A DNA stretch of 64,000 bases from Neobacillus massiliamazoniensis (GCF_001048695.1 NZ_CVRB01000002.1:372001-436000), one strand, 5' to 3'. Numbered from the stretch's first letter, positions 39,923-49,245 are shown. The notes: generated from the sequence alone by a model not told the origin. Program-made: numbers and translations.

Positions 39923-42900
39923 CTATATCATCAATATCTCTCGAATATCTTCTTCGGTAAGTGCAGACATGATTTTTTCATCAGAATCGATGATTTCCTC
40001 GATGAGATGCCGCTTTTTGTCTTGGAGTTCATTCATTTTTTCTTCGATGGTTCCCCGGGCAACGAGCTTGATGACCTGGACAACATTTTTCTGACCGATA
40101 CGATGGGCGCGGTCCGCTGCTTGTTCCTCGACGGCTGGATTCCACCATGTGTCATATAAAATAACGGTATCGGCACTCATCAGGTTAAGGCCCGTCCCTC
40201 CTGCTTTCAAGGAAATGAGGAATAAATCACGTTCACCACTATTAAATCGTTGGCAGATTTCCAGCCGCTCATCTGCTGGCGTTTGTCCATCAAGGTAAAA
40301 GAATCCAAGCCCTTTCGTTGTTAACGCTCGGCCGATGATCTCCAGCATTTTCGTGAACTGTGAAAAAATTAACACCCTTCTTCCGGAAAGCTTTGATTCT
40401 TCTATAATTTGCAGTAGCTGCGTAAATTTTGCTGAGTTTCCTTTATAACCATCCACAAACAAGCTTGGGTGACAACAAATCTGTCGCAGGCGAGTCAAAC
40501 CAGCCAAAATTTTGATCCGATTTTTCCGAATTGTATCTTTATCCAATTGCTTCAACGTGTCGTGTCGTAGTTTCGCTAAATAGGCCGCATACAACTTCTT
40601 TTGTTCAGGAAGTAGCTCTACGGTTTCCAACGACTCTATTTTCTCAGGAAGCTCTGAAAGCACGTCTTCTTTCAATCTGCGCAATAAAAATGGGCGAATT
40701 CTCCGAGCAATGTTTGCCCTTGAAAGCTGACTATATTCCTTTAACCCGCGAAAAAGTTCAGGAAAGACGACATGAAAAATGGACCAAAGCTCCTCTAACG
40801 AATTCTCCACCGGTGTACCAGTAAGTGCAAATTGATGATCTGCCTGTATCTTCTTTACAGCTCTTGCTGTTTGAGTCAAAGGATTTTTAAATGCTTGCGC
40901 CTCATCAAAAAACACCGTATGAAAAAATTGTTTGGCAAACCAATTTATGTCCCGGCGTAATAGCGGGTAAGAGGTGATCAACACATCAATATCCGTTATG
41001 TCATCAAGCAGCTTCGTCCGCTCCACTTTCGTCCCATCGATGACAACCACATTTAAAGAAGGAGCGAATTTCCTGAATTCACTTAACCAGTTATACGTCA
41101 AAGATGATGGACAAACAATAAGAACTGGCAGCTTTTCTTTACGGACAGTAGGAAGCACTGATACTATAAACGCAATGCTTTGAATTGTTTTTCCGAGTCC
41201 CATATCATCCGCTAAAATTCCTCCAAAGCCGTAGTAGGCAAGTGTTTTCATCCATTTAAACCCGAGCTTTTGATAATCTTTCAGGATGGGGTCTAAACTC
41301 GCTGGCACCTCGAACTCCAAACGGCCAGGATGACGGAGATGATCAAGGAACTGCCGAAAGGATTCCTCTAGCTTGAAGGCATCGTTTACCTCGACAGAAT
41401 CGAGAAGCTGAAGACACTGTTCGACGGGTAAATCCAAACCATTTGCCAAATCTTTATTCACGACATATGGTGAATGAAGAAAACGCTGAATTTCTTCAAA
41501 TTCCCTCGTCTGAAGCGATAGCAGTGATCCATTCGGCAAGCGATAATATTTCCGCTTTTCCTCTAATGCCGCCAAAACATCACGGATCTGCTGCTCATTA
41601 ATGCCATCCATTTCAAATTTGAATTCAAGCCAATTGGTCCGTTCTTTCTTGACCTTCACTCTCACCTGCGGGTGGGCATTCCCTCTAAAAATACGATTTC
41701 TTACAGCCGTCGTGGCATAAATTTGGGTAAGCTTTTGGAGCCTCGGAACGATATTGTACAAAAACTCGTACTCGAGCTCCTCATTATGCAAAAAGTAGCC
41801 TCCATCCGTCTTGGCAAACGAGCTATCCTCCATAATCTGTAGGATCTCATCCTCCTTGTCGACATCCCTTATCAATATAGAGCCTGGCGGAAGTTCTCTA
41901 TTCTCCAGTGGATGAATGATCATATGCTCATAGTGAAATTCGAGTCCTGCAAGCAGTCGATTCTTCACACGATCCAAGTAGAGCTTGGCCACAAGTGGTG
42001 TGCTTATTAATTGCTTCGTTAACGCTTCAGCTATGGTAACCGTCCCTAGTTTTTTTAACCCTTGCGCCACTTTTTCTAGAAAAAAACGAATTTGTTGTTG
42101 TGGAATAGGAATTTGATTCGTACCGGAAGCATCAAGCATTTGAATCAGGTCAGTAAGTCGCTGACTATCCTGAATTTCTAACTGTTTCATTTTTCCATCA
42201 AAAAGAACGGATTGATAGGGCTCAAGCACAATCATTCGATGGAAGCCTTCCACCTTCAGTTGATAGCCCTTGCCCTCTGCTTCTGTAAAGGTAAACTGCA
42301 ACGGCAGCGAATCCTCTGTAACTTGCAGTCCGGAAAAGGTTTGTCCATCATGCTCCAACTTCACCTGAGGTGCTTTTTGCAGTAAAGGCAGGAGTCGTTC
42401 CCAAGAAGATACTGGAATGGGGAGCATCCCCGGACAATCTCGGTCTTCACCATCCACATACATCATTTCATCACGAATCACTTGAATTAGCTGCTGAATC
42501 ACAGCATCAGTTTCTTTTTGAAAGCAATGAAGACGTTGGTCGTACGTGAACGAACTGGAAAGTTTGTATGGATTCCCTTCTCTCACATGCTCTAGGAAAG
42601 CGCGAATATTTTCCACTTTGCTTGAACCTAGATGCATTTCAATTCCAAATAAGTAACTTCCAGTGCCTATCGCGACGGGTCTACAGATAAACTCCACATC
42701 AAGCACTTTTCTTTTTTCAAAGTGAAGCTGATGACCGCTTGAGCGAACAGGCTGATCAGTGAAAAGAGTCAGTAATCCTTCTGTCAGTTCCTGATTGGTT
42801 GTCGGGATAGTTCCTTGCCGTTGATGCTCGTAGATCGCCAATAACACTGCTGCAATATGCTGACAATCCAAATCAAAAGAAGCCAGCTTAGGGCAGCTGC

Positions 42901-43099
42901 ATTCCGTTCGCAACTCTCCATTGGCATCCGTTTCAATCGTTACATGGAACGCTTCATCTCCAGTTACCGTAGCTTGGCAACGGTCAGGAAGATATTGCTG
43001 AAATGTTACTTTATTCATACGATAAAAATAATCTCCTCTTTTGAAGGAGACATTGCCGCACATTTCTTTTATGATTTTATGATTAAGTGTAAAGTTCAC
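39923..43099 (-). CDS. SNF2-family DNA-dependent ATPase with SWIM zinc finger
   Basis: A 1058-aa protein. Residues 50-95 hold the SWIM zinc finger (CSCPKLASFDLDCQHIAA). Residues 120-560 are the bacterial SNF2-associated region. The ATPase follows: ADDMGLGKTIQSIAF (Walker A), FDEAQAFKNP (DEAQ-type box), LTGTPVENSLEELWS, then the second lobe with LIFSQFTKMLEI, KAGGTGLNLMSADTVI and DRAHRIGQKNVVQVIKLV. It translocates on double-stranded DNA or displaces proteins; Bacillus SNF2 proteins of this size are housekeeping-like accessory genes. The ATG lies after GGAGTATGACC, a modest site. Its terminator is the hairpin at 39876. Confidence 0.93.
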   Translation of the reverse strand: MNFTLNHKIIKEMCGNVSFKRGDYFYRMNKVTFQQYLPDRCQATVTGDEAFHVTIETDANGELRTECSCPKLASFDLDCQHIAAVLLAIYEHQRQGTIPTTNQELTEGLLTLFTDQPVRSSGHQLHFEKRKVLDVEFICRPVAIGTGSYLFGIEMHLGSSKVENIRAFLEHVREGNPYKLSSSFTYDQRLHCFQKETDAVIQQLIQVIRDEMMYVDGEDRDCPGMLPIPVSSWERLLPLLQKAPQVKLEHDGQTFSGLQVTEDSLPLQFTFTEAEGKGYQLKVEGFHRMIVLEPYQSVLFDGKMKQLEIQDSQRLTDLIQMLDASGTNQIPIPQQQIRFFLEKVAQGLKKLGTVTIAEALTKQLISTPLVAKLYLDRVKNRLLAGLEFHYEHMIIHPLENRELPPGSILIRDVDKEDEILQIMEDSSFAKTDGGYFLHNEELEYEFLYNIVPRLQKLTQIYATTAVRNRIFRGNAHPQVRVKVKKERTNWLEFKFEMDGINEQQIRDVLAALEEKRKYYRLPNGSLLSLQTREFEEIQRFLHSPYVVNKDLANGLDLPVEQCLQLLDSVEVNDAFKLEESFRQFLDHLRHPGRLEFEVPASLDPILKDYQKLGFKWMKTLAYYGFGGILADDMGLGKTIQSIAFIVSVLPTVRKEKLPVLIVCPSSLTYNWLSEFRKFAPSLNVVVIDGTKVERTKLLDDITDIDVLITSYPLLRRDINWFAKQFFHTVFFDEAQAFKNPLTQTARAVKKIQADHQFALTGTPVENSLEELWSIFHVVFPELFRGLKEYSQLSRANIARRIRPFLLRRLKEDVLSELPEKIESLETVELLPEQKKLYAAYLAKLRHDTLKQLDKDTIRKNRIKILAGLTRLRQICCHPSLFVDGYKGNSAKFTQLLQIIEESKLSGRRVLIFSQFTKMLEIIGRALTTKGLGFFYLDGQTPADERLEICQRFNSGERDLFLISLKAGGTGLNLMSADTVILYDTWWNPAVEEQAADRAHRIGQKNVVQVIKLVARGTIEEKMNELQDKKRHLIEEIIDSDEKIMSALTEEDIREILMI

Positions 43100-43235
43100 G
43101 GGTCATACTCCTTCACTGAGAGGTCTAGTATTTGAGTTCCTCTATAACCATGATTGTATTATATAAGAGTTCCTTATTTTTGTTAAATACGTATAACCCC
43201 ATTCTAATTTTAGGATGGGGTTAAAATAAAGTGGT

Positions 43236-43352
43236 TTAATTTTCGGTGTAAAATACTTCACTGTATTTAAATGGATCTTTCACAATCGAGCCCGATTGCC
43301 AAAGATCAATAAAGTTTTCAGAGCTTCTCAGATTAAGAGGGTAAATGGCGAT
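43236..43352 (-). pseudogene. coding-like fragment in frame after the isochorismatase stop
   Basis: Directly after the TAA of the isochorismatase gene, 38 codons remain open in the same frame (YPLNLRSSENFIDLWQSG, then KDPFKYSEVFYTEN) to TAA 43236. They have coding-like composition but no own start or ribosome site. Either a lost C-terminal extension or the tail of another deleted gene remains here. Confidence 0.35.
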
Positions 43353-43910
43353 TTACCGGTAATTGTCATGGATTGGTTGAAACAAATCTTCTTGAGTAGT
43401 CCGAACAACAGAAAAATTGTCAACATTATAATGACCATGTAGTATTTCATTGTGATGGCTTATTATCTTTTCGGCAGATAGGGTTGAAGAATCTGTCGTC
43501 GAATGACCATCTCCAACTAAAGTAACATCAAAATGATTCACCGTTGCAGTTCTAACCGCTGTGTCAATACAGTGTTCTGTTTTACATCCCATGATAACTA
43601 GATGTTCAATCTTGTTGTCCTTTAAAAAACCTAATAATGGTGTACCATAGAACGAATTTGTAGCCGCTTTATCAAATATTTTTGCAGTGGTTGGCACCTT
43701 TACTTTTGGGTGTATTTGAAACCCTGGACCTTCGCCGTTAGCAACATCTTTATCCCTTATAAAGACGATTAAAACTTGTGATTCTAATGCTTTATTAATA
43801 ACCAAATTAACGTGATCTAATAATACTTCTTTATTAAGCACACTTTTCATTTCATTATTGCCATCAACTAATTCTTGTTGGACATCAATAATAAGCAAAG
43901 CTTGGTTCAA
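43353..43910 (-). CDS. isochorismatase family cysteine hydrolase
   Basis: A 185-aa hydrolase with the Asp-Lys-Cys triad: LLIIDVQQ (Asp9), FDKAATNSFYGTPL (Lys) and VIMGCKTEHCIDTAVRTA (Cys). The cis-peptide region precedes the Cys as in the family. It acts on amides or vinyl ethers such as nicotinamide, carbamates or isochorismate; the substrate is not evident and no siderophore genes are nearby. TTG 43910 follows AAAGGAG. A coding-like fragment continues in frame after the stop. Confidence 0.86.
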   Translation of the reverse strand: MNQALLIIDVQQELVDGNNEMKSVLNKEVLLDHVNLVINKALESQVLIVFIRDKDVANGEGPGFQIHPKVKVPTTAKIFDKAATNSFYGTPLLGFLKDNKIEHLVIMGCKTEHCIDTAVRTATVNHFDVTLVGDGHSTTDSSTLSAEKIISHHNEILHGHYNVDNFSVVRTTQEDLFQPIHDNYR

Positions 43911-44132
43911 TAGAAAAACTCCTTTTCATTATAATTTTTACACATGTTCTCCAAATCTTTCTGAATATTAATGATCATAATACCGCCCCCCTTATCTTTT
44001 GAACTAATTTCGTTATAAAACTATAAAATCCTCTTTTTCAACTTGGTATCATTTGATAACTTTTTTACTTTTGTTATTCAACTATATAGCGCTTCGATGG
44101 AATAATATTACTGATGTTTTTAAATAAATTTA

Positions 44133-44176
44133 AAGAGCCTTGCTATATTCATTGTAATAAGGCTCTTACTTTTTTA
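44133..44176. terminator. terminator of the DUF1801 gene
   Basis: AAGAGCCTT and AAGGCTCTT form a 9-bp perfect stem with T-rich flanks on both strands, just past the stop of the DUF1801 gene. Confidence 0.75.
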
Positions 44177-44179
44177 GGT

Positions 44180-44605
44180 TTAGGCATTGGGATAGGTTTC
44201 TTGTAAAAACTGGACGGATTGCTTAATGAGTGCTTTTAATACAGAAATATCGATGTCTGACACCTTATTGATGTACACACATCCTTTCCCGGTCGTATGT
44301 TTACCAAAGTCCTTAAGCAATTCCTCTCGTTTTGTTTCACCAGGAGCAAAATACAAACTAATTTTTGCCTTTCGAGGTGAAAAGCCCACTAGAGGGGCAT
44401 CCCCTTCATGACCTGATTCATACTTATAATGATAGGATCCAAATCCAATAATACTCGGTCCCCACATTTTTGCTTCATATCCTGTCGCTTCCGTAAATAC
44501 ATCGACTAATTTATAGGCGTCCTCACGTTTTTTCGAGCTTTCGACACTCTCAATAAACTCCACGACACTGTTTTCCGTTTCTTTTGTTTTTTGCTGATAG
44601 GTCAT
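44180..44605 (-). CDS. DUF1801 domain protein
   Basis: A 141-aa protein with the DUF1801 (YdhG-like) blocks KREDAYKLVDVFTEATGYEAKMWGPSIIGFGSYHYKY and GFSPRKAKISLYF, and GCVYINKVSDIDISVLKALI towards the end. The fold is small alpha/beta; the family's function is unknown, although it is often annotated near iron or stress genes. GGGGAG precedes the ATG. It stands alone between terminators. Confidence 0.82.
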   Translation of the reverse strand: MTYQQKTKETENSVVEFIESVESSKKREDAYKLVDVFTEATGYEAKMWGPSIIGFGSYHYKYESGHEGDAPLVGFSPRKAKISLYFAPGETKREELLKDFGKHTTGKGCVYINKVSDIDISVLKALIKQSVQFLQETYPNA

Positions 44606-44769
44606 TAAAATCTCCCCATTCTCTAAATTAATAGTTTTGACGATAAGTGTTTTTAATACATTATTACTAAAAAGAAGAAACTACAGACTCTTATTGAATA
44701 ATTCGGTACTTATCTTTTTAATCAATACTCTTTTCATACTGCTTTTCCTGCATTAATTTAAAAATACAA

Positions 44770-44806
44770 TAAAAACACCCCTGTTTAACAAATTGTTATC
44801 CAGGGG
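44770..44806 (-). terminator. terminator of fabF
   Basis: On the minus strand CCCCTG pairs with CAGGGG around a 17-nt loop that can pair further, and TGTTTTTATT follows. It begins 8 nt past the fabF stop. Confidence 0.7.
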
Positions 44807-44814
44807 CCATTCAT

Positions 44815-46050
44815 TTATAGATATTTCTTTAAAACAATGACGGCATTGTGGCCGCCAAAGCCAAAGGAATTGGATAGACCGATTAGCAAGTCTGCCTTGC
44901 GCGCATCATTTGGAACATAATCTAAATCACATAATGGATCCGGTTGTTCTTGATTTATGGTTGGAGGAACGATTCCCTCTTGGATACTTTTAACTAATGC
45001 AATTGCTTCGGCTCCGCCCGCAGCACCTAACAAATGACCAGTCATCGACTTGTTGGCTGTGATTGGGATCTGATTTGCAATTGGACCAAATAGTTGCTTA
45101 ATCGCCAATGTTTCTGAACGGTCACCTACTTCCGTACTTGTTGCATGGGCGCTAATAACATCAATTTCTTTCGGAGAAATAGCAGCATCACGTAATGCCG
45201 ATTTCATTGCCAGATACGCTCCTTTTCCTTCTGGGTGTGAAGCCACTATATGATAGGCATCTGAACTTGCACCATACCCAATTACTTCTGCAAAAATTTG
45301 TGCCTTTCTCGCTACTGCATGAGATAACGATTCTAAAATTAAAATTCCTGCACCTTCTGCCATGACAAATCCATCCCGATTCGCATCAAATGGCCGGCTT
45401 GATTTTTCAGGTTCGTTATTCCTCGTTGATAAAGCTGTCGCATTTTCAAAGCTTGCTAAAGATACACCATTTACCCCCGATTCAGCTCCGCCGGCAAACA
45501 TCACATCCGCACTGCCATAGCGAATCAATCGAAAAGCCTCTCCAATCGCCGTATTTCCAATCGAACATGCTGTTACCGGTGCCATGCTCGGTCCCATTGC
45601 TTGATATTTTATGCTGATTTGAGCAGCAGCCATATTGGAGATAATTGCGGGCACTAACATTGGGCTGACTTTTCTTGGCCCTCTTTCACGAAACAAATCC
45701 ACATTATGGATAAGCGTTTCGATCCCACCTACCCCCGAGCCAACATAGACACCAAACCGTTCTGGATCAATCGTATCTAAGTCTAAACCTGATTGCTTCC
45801 ACGCTTGTTCTGCAGCGGCCATCGCAAAATGACAAAACGGGTCTAATCTTCTTGCTTCCTTTCTTCCTAATAGGGCGTCTGCATCAAAATCCTTCACCAA
45901 CCCAGCAATTTTCGTCTTATGATGTGTTGTATCAAATGTATTAATAGTAGAAATTCCAGACTTTCCTTCGATTAAATTTCCCCAGAATGTTTCAATGTCA
46001 TTACCAAGTGGTGAAATAACGCCCATTCCTGTTATGACTACTCTTTCCAT
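44815..46050 (-). CDS. fabF: 3-oxoacyl-[acyl-carrier-protein] synthase II
   Basis: A 411-aa condensing enzyme with the FabF triad: Cys162 in VTACSIGNTAIGEA, His in SAHATSTEVGDRSET, and His in NKSMTGHLLGAAGGAE. It elongates acyl-ACP with malonyl-ACP in the cytosol. Full length. It is not next to fabH or other fatty acid genes, so this is likely a second FabF. It is divergent from an MmyB-like regulator with a palindrome in between, suggesting fatty-acid-responsive control. TTTCAGGAGG precedes the ATG. Confidence 0.92.
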   Translation of the reverse strand: MERVVITGMGVISPLGNDIETFWGNLIEGKSGISTINTFDTTHHKTKIAGLVKDFDADALLGRKEARRLDPFCHFAMAAAEQAWKQSGLDLDTIDPERFGVYVGSGVGGIETLIHNVDLFRERGPRKVSPMLVPAIISNMAAAQISIKYQAMGPSMAPVTACSIGNTAIGEAFRLIRYGSADVMFAGGAESGVNGVSLASFENATALSTRNNEPEKSSRPFDANRDGFVMAEGAGILILESLSHAVARKAQIFAEVIGYGASSDAYHIVASHPEGKGAYLAMKSALRDAAISPKEIDVISAHATSTEVGDRSETLAIKQLFGPIANQIPITANKSMTGHLLGAAGGAEAIALVKSIQEGIVPPTINQEQPDPLCDLDYVPNDARKADLLIGLSNSFGFGGHNAVIVLKKYL

Positions 46051-46123
46051 GCTCTATCCCTCCTGAAACTTGTTATTACTATTCTTACTTAGTCATTATC
46101 CTATTACAAGTTGTAGTTTATAC

Positions 46124-46137
46124 TAGTATTAATACTA
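46124..46137. promoter_or_regulatory. palindromic operator candidate between fabF and the MmyB-like gene
   Basis: TAGTATTAATACTA is a perfect 14-bp palindrome only 5 bp before the regulator start and 74 bp before fabF. Its position over both promoters fits the binding site of the MmyB-like protein. Confidence 0.6.
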
Positions 46138-46142
46138 CTACA

Positions 46143-47003
46143 TTGGAGGGAACGGACATCAATAACCAAACTAGACTGGTTGCACTCTCTGATTTTTTAA
46201 AATTAAAGCGTTCAAAAATTAAGCCCGAGACTGTGGGATTACCTGCAGGAATTCGTAGGAGGACCTCTGGTCTTAGAAGAGAGGAAGTTGCCCAATTAGC
46301 GGGCGTCAGTACCACTTGGTACACCTGGTTGGAGCAAGGGAGAGATATAAAGGTATCCACGGTTGTATTAGATTGCATTTCTAATGCGTTGCGATTAACT
46401 AATGATGAACGAAAATACTTATACGATTTAGCATTGGATACACACGCCATTGCTTCTTCTAAAACAGTGGCACAGCCAAAAATCAGTTCTTCATTGGAAA
46501 AAATTCTTAAGGAATTGAAATACTGCCCAACCATTGTGACCGACCGCTATTGTCAGATTATCAGTTGGAATCGCGCTGCCACTCATGTTTTCTTGGATTT
46601 CGAACAGGTCCCTGTGGAAGAAAGAAATCTAATTCGCATAGTCTTTGAAAGAAAAGAGTTACGAGCCCTTGCCGTCAATTGGGAGCATTTTGTCAAAGGA
46701 TTTCTCGCCATTTTCCGTGTTTACTACGGGCAATACGTTGGGGACGATTGGTACAAACAATTTATTGAAAAAATGAGTGTACGCCACCCTGACTTCCAGA
46801 CCCTATGGCTAGAAAGTCAGGTAAGCACGGCTCCAGAGGTACAGATTGAATTCAGACATGCCAAGGCGGGAAAAATGTTATTTAATTTAACCTCGCTTCA
46901 AGTACAAGGAGATACCGATTTACGATGTAGCATCTACACGCCATTGGAGGATTCCTCAACAGAAACGAAATTAAAAAAATTGATGAAAAAAAACGGTGAT
47001 TAA
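46143..47003 (+). CDS. MmyB-like helix-turn-helix transcriptional regulator
   Basis: A 286-aa regulator. Residues 10-75 contain the XRE-type helix-turn-helix with the diagnostic GIRRRTSGLRREEVAQLAGVSTTWYTWLEQGR. Residues 100-270 are the MmyB-like ligand domain (VTDRYCQIISWNRAA, LWLESQVSTAPEVQIEFRHAKAGKM). A solved member of the family held a fatty acid in this domain. The start is odd: TTG 46143 itself overlaps the TTGGAGGGA site, so either it is leaderless or a non-ATG codon just after (ATC, 7 nt from GGAGGG) is used. It probably controls fabF. Confidence 0.86.
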   Translation: MEGTDINNQTRLVALSDFLKLKRSKIKPETVGLPAGIRRRTSGLRREEVAQLAGVSTTWYTWLEQGRDIKVSTVVLDCISNALRLTNDERKYLYDLALDTHAIASSKTVAQPKISSSLEKILKELKYCPTIVTDRYCQIISWNRAATHVFLDFEQVPVEERNLIRIVFERKELRALAVNWEHFVKGFLAIFRVYYGQYVGDDWYKQFIEKMSVRHPDFQTLWLESQVSTAPEVQIEFRHAKAGKMLFNLTSLQVQGDTDLRCSIYTPLEDSSTETKLKKLMKKNGD

Positions 47004-47053
47004 TTCACTTTGGTTAAGTTTTTTCGTGGAATAAATTAATATTTAAAATCACT

Positions 47054-47092
47054 ACTAGCAGTGACCATTATTTTATTAAGATCACTGCTAGT
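47054..47092. terminator. shared hairpin between convergent genes
   Basis: ACTAGCAGTGA and TCACTGCTAGT form an 11-bp perfect stem between the MmyB-like gene and the convergent sigma factor gene. T runs are weak. Confidence 0.6.
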
Positions 47093-47115
47093 ACTCTAGT
47101 TGATTCCCCTCAGTG

Positions 47116-47976
47116 TTATAAATGCCTCAATTTATCCGGATTCCTAACAAAATACAGGTTGTGAACGGTACCTTTCTCGAAATGCATGATGACAACGGTA
47201 TCGATCCTATCCCCTTCATGGATAACAAGCCCTATTTGACCATTTATCTCTGTGATCTCCATCTTCATTCCTTCGACTTTCCTCATTAAACCGAAAAGGA
47301 ACTTGGCGACATGAACACGTGAATGTATTGGATGAACGGCAGTAAATGCTTTGCCCCCTCCGTCCGCAATTAATGTGACGTCCTCTGCAAGAATAGATAC
47401 AACCGTATCCATATTGCCTTGTTCAAGTGCAGATAGAAACCGTTGAACCCATTCTTTGCTCGCCGTTTCTGCGCAGATCGGTTCTTCAATGGCAATTCCC
47501 ATCTTTCCTCTTGCACGGCTGACCATCTTGCGACAATTCGATTCACTTTTGCCAATTAGCTCAGCAATAATCGAATATTCAAAGCCAAGGGCCTCACGAA
47601 GCACGAATGCAGCCCGTTCCGAAGGAGACAGCCTTTCAAGCAGTACGAGCATCGCATAAGATAACAGTTCACCACGAACAACCAATTCAATTGATTCATC
47701 CTCTGATGTAAGGATGGGCTCAGGAAGCCATTCTCCGAAGTACTGCTCCCGCTTCTTACGAGCAGATTTGAGTATATCTAGACAGCGGTTTGTAACCATT
47801 TTGCACAAGTAGGCTTTCGGTTCAACCAAACATTCCAGTTCAATGTCATATAACTTCATGAATACATCCTGTACAGCATCCTCGGCATCGGAGGCCGACC
47901 CGGTTAGTTGGTAGGCTAGCGTAAAAAGCAGCCCTTTATATTGCTCGTATAACTTTTGCATCTCAACCATTTCCAT
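47116..47976 (-). CDS. ECF41 RNA polymerase sigma factor (SigJ-type)
   Basis: A 286-aa ECF sigma factor. Region 2 is LAYQLTGSASDAEDAVQDVFMKL, region 4 LSPSERAAFVLREALGFEYSIIAELIGKSESNCRKMVSRAR. A C-terminal SnoaL-like domain (residues 165-286) ends in the diagnostic NLYFVRNPDKLRHL of ECF41, where the tail controls activity in place of an anti-sigma factor. It follows an oxidoreductase gene by 26 nt, the usual ECF41 partner class. A promoter of the ECF41 type lies before that gene, so the operon is self-activating. Confidence 0.9.
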   Translation of the reverse strand: MEMVEMQKLYEQYKGLLFTLAYQLTGSASDAEDAVQDVFMKLYDIELECLVEPKAYLCKMVTNRCLDILKSARKKREQYFGEWLPEPILTSEDESIELVVRGELLSYAMLVLLERLSPSERAAFVLREALGFEYSIIAELIGKSESNCRKMVSRARGKMGIAIEEPICAETASKEWVQRFLSALEQGNMDTVVSILAEDVTLIADGGGKAFTAVHPIHSRVHVAKFLFGLMRKVEGMKMEITEINGQIGLVIHEGDRIDTVVIMHFEKGTVHNLYFVRNPDKLRHL

Positions 47977-48002
47977 TCACTTCCACTACTTATCTATTTT
48001 CT

Positions 48003-49190
48003 TTATTTTATTAGACTTGCGACATCCCATGTAAGTTTCCGAATTCGCCAACCTAACTTTCCCGTTAAAATAATGTCTAGACCCCAGTGACGTGTCCACA
48101 CCAATCCCTGCCCTGGGCCGAGGCCTATGCAGAAAAAGTCCATGTAACTCTTATGCGAAGGAGCAAGCTTCCCTTCCATATCTGCCAATATAATCTTTCC
48201 AAGTCTTGACGCTTGAGCGGTTGCTTCCTTGCAAGTTTTCCCGTCCTTCCTTCCGCTAGTAGGATCTAAAATTTGAGCGCAGTCCCCGATACAATATACG
48301 CCTTGAAGCCCCTTAACTCGGTAGCTTGAGTCTACGACCACATATCCTTCCTGAGTGAGAGGCAATCCGAGCTCTTCTAGTATTGGATTCGGCAACAGTC
48401 CCAACGTCCAGACACATAGTCCAACAGGTATCGTTTTACCACTTGATAAAGTTAAAATTCCTTCTTTCTCCTTTAATGCCTTGCTCCCATGTATAGTCGT
48501 TACGCCTTTTTCAGCAAGTGAATGTTCTAGTTTAAGTCCCACCTTGGTTGGCCCCTCTTGAAAAAGCCGATTATGCGCGTTCAAAAGGTATATCTTCACT
48601 TCACTCGGATCAAGCCCCATTGCTTTAGCATCTGCACGAACGTGATGTGCCAGTTCAGCTGATGTCTCAATACCGCTTATGCCAGCTCCGGCAACGGCAA
48701 TCGTCATTAATCTCTGCCGTTCTGCCACATTTGTTTCTTTCATCGCTTTTTTAAAATTAACACGCCACGCCTCTCTAATCTCCTTCGCCGCTTCTAAGTC
48801 TGTCAAAGCCATACCACCTTGTGCAGGGTCGGGTTTCCGAACGATACTGCCTGCAGTAAGAACGAGGATATCGTAGTTCAACGGACACTCATTCCCTGCC
48901 GTATCTTGATATATCATCCTTTTCTTTCCTGATTCGATTTTTGTTACAGTAGCCTGAACGATTTCAACCCCCTCGGGAAACAATTTTTTAAACAGGATTG
49001 TAATCTCTTCATCCCCAACCGCCGGCTTAAATAGCAGCACCTTTCGAAGGTGATAAGGGTTTTTATCGATTAAAATAAGTCGAAGCCTTTTTTTACTAGA
49101 TTCCTCATGGAAATTTTTTTGAATAGCTTTAACAGCATTAATACCTGCATATCCTCCACCAACGACTACACATGTCAATACGTTCATCAT
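48003..49190 (-). CDS. NAD(P)/FAD-dependent oxidoreductase (type II NADH dehydrogenase-like)
   Basis: A 395-aa flavoprotein: CVVVGGGYAGINAVKAI (FAD loop), LTAGSIVRKPDP, AVAGAGISGIETSAELAHHV (NAD loop), GLCVWTLGLLPNPILEELGLPL and YCIGDCAQ (FAD ribityl). It is of the NDH-2/Ndh-like type without a C-terminal membrane helix stretch that I can discern. It is a known partner class of ECF41 sigma factors. GATAAGGAG supports ATG 49190 or ATG 49187. The ECF41 promoter lies 29 nt upstream. Confidence 0.87.
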   Translation of the reverse strand: MMNVLTCVVVGGGYAGINAVKAIQKNFHEESSKKRLRLILIDKNPYHLRKVLLFKPAVGDEEITILFKKLFPEGVEIVQATVTKIESGKKRMIYQDTAGNECPLNYDILVLTAGSIVRKPDPAQGGMALTDLEAAKEIREAWRVNFKKAMKETNVAERQRLMTIAVAGAGISGIETSAELAHHVRADAKAMGLDPSEVKIYLLNAHNRLFQEGPTKVGLKLEHSLAEKGVTTIHGSKALKEKEGILTLSSGKTIPVGLCVWTLGLLPNPILEELGLPLTQEGYVVVDSSYRVKGLQGVYCIGDCAQILDPTSGRKDGKTCKEATAQASRLGKIILADMEGKLAPSHKSYMDFFCIGLGPGQGLVWTRHWGLDIILTGKLGWRIRKLTWDVASLIK

Positions 49191-49218
49191 GCTCACTCCT
49201 TATCTTGTTTGAAAATAT

Positions 49219-49245
49219 AACGAGATAAGGTGCTGTTTTGTGACA
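49219..49245 (-). promoter_or_regulatory. ECF41-type promoter of the oxidoreductase-sigma operon
   Basis: On the minus strand TGTCACA is followed after exactly 16 nt by CGTT. The published ECF41 consensus is TGTCACA-16-CGTC, so the -35 is perfect and the -10 differs only in the last base. Its place just upstream of the operon that encodes the ECF41 sigma factor makes autoregulation very likely. Confidence 0.82.
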
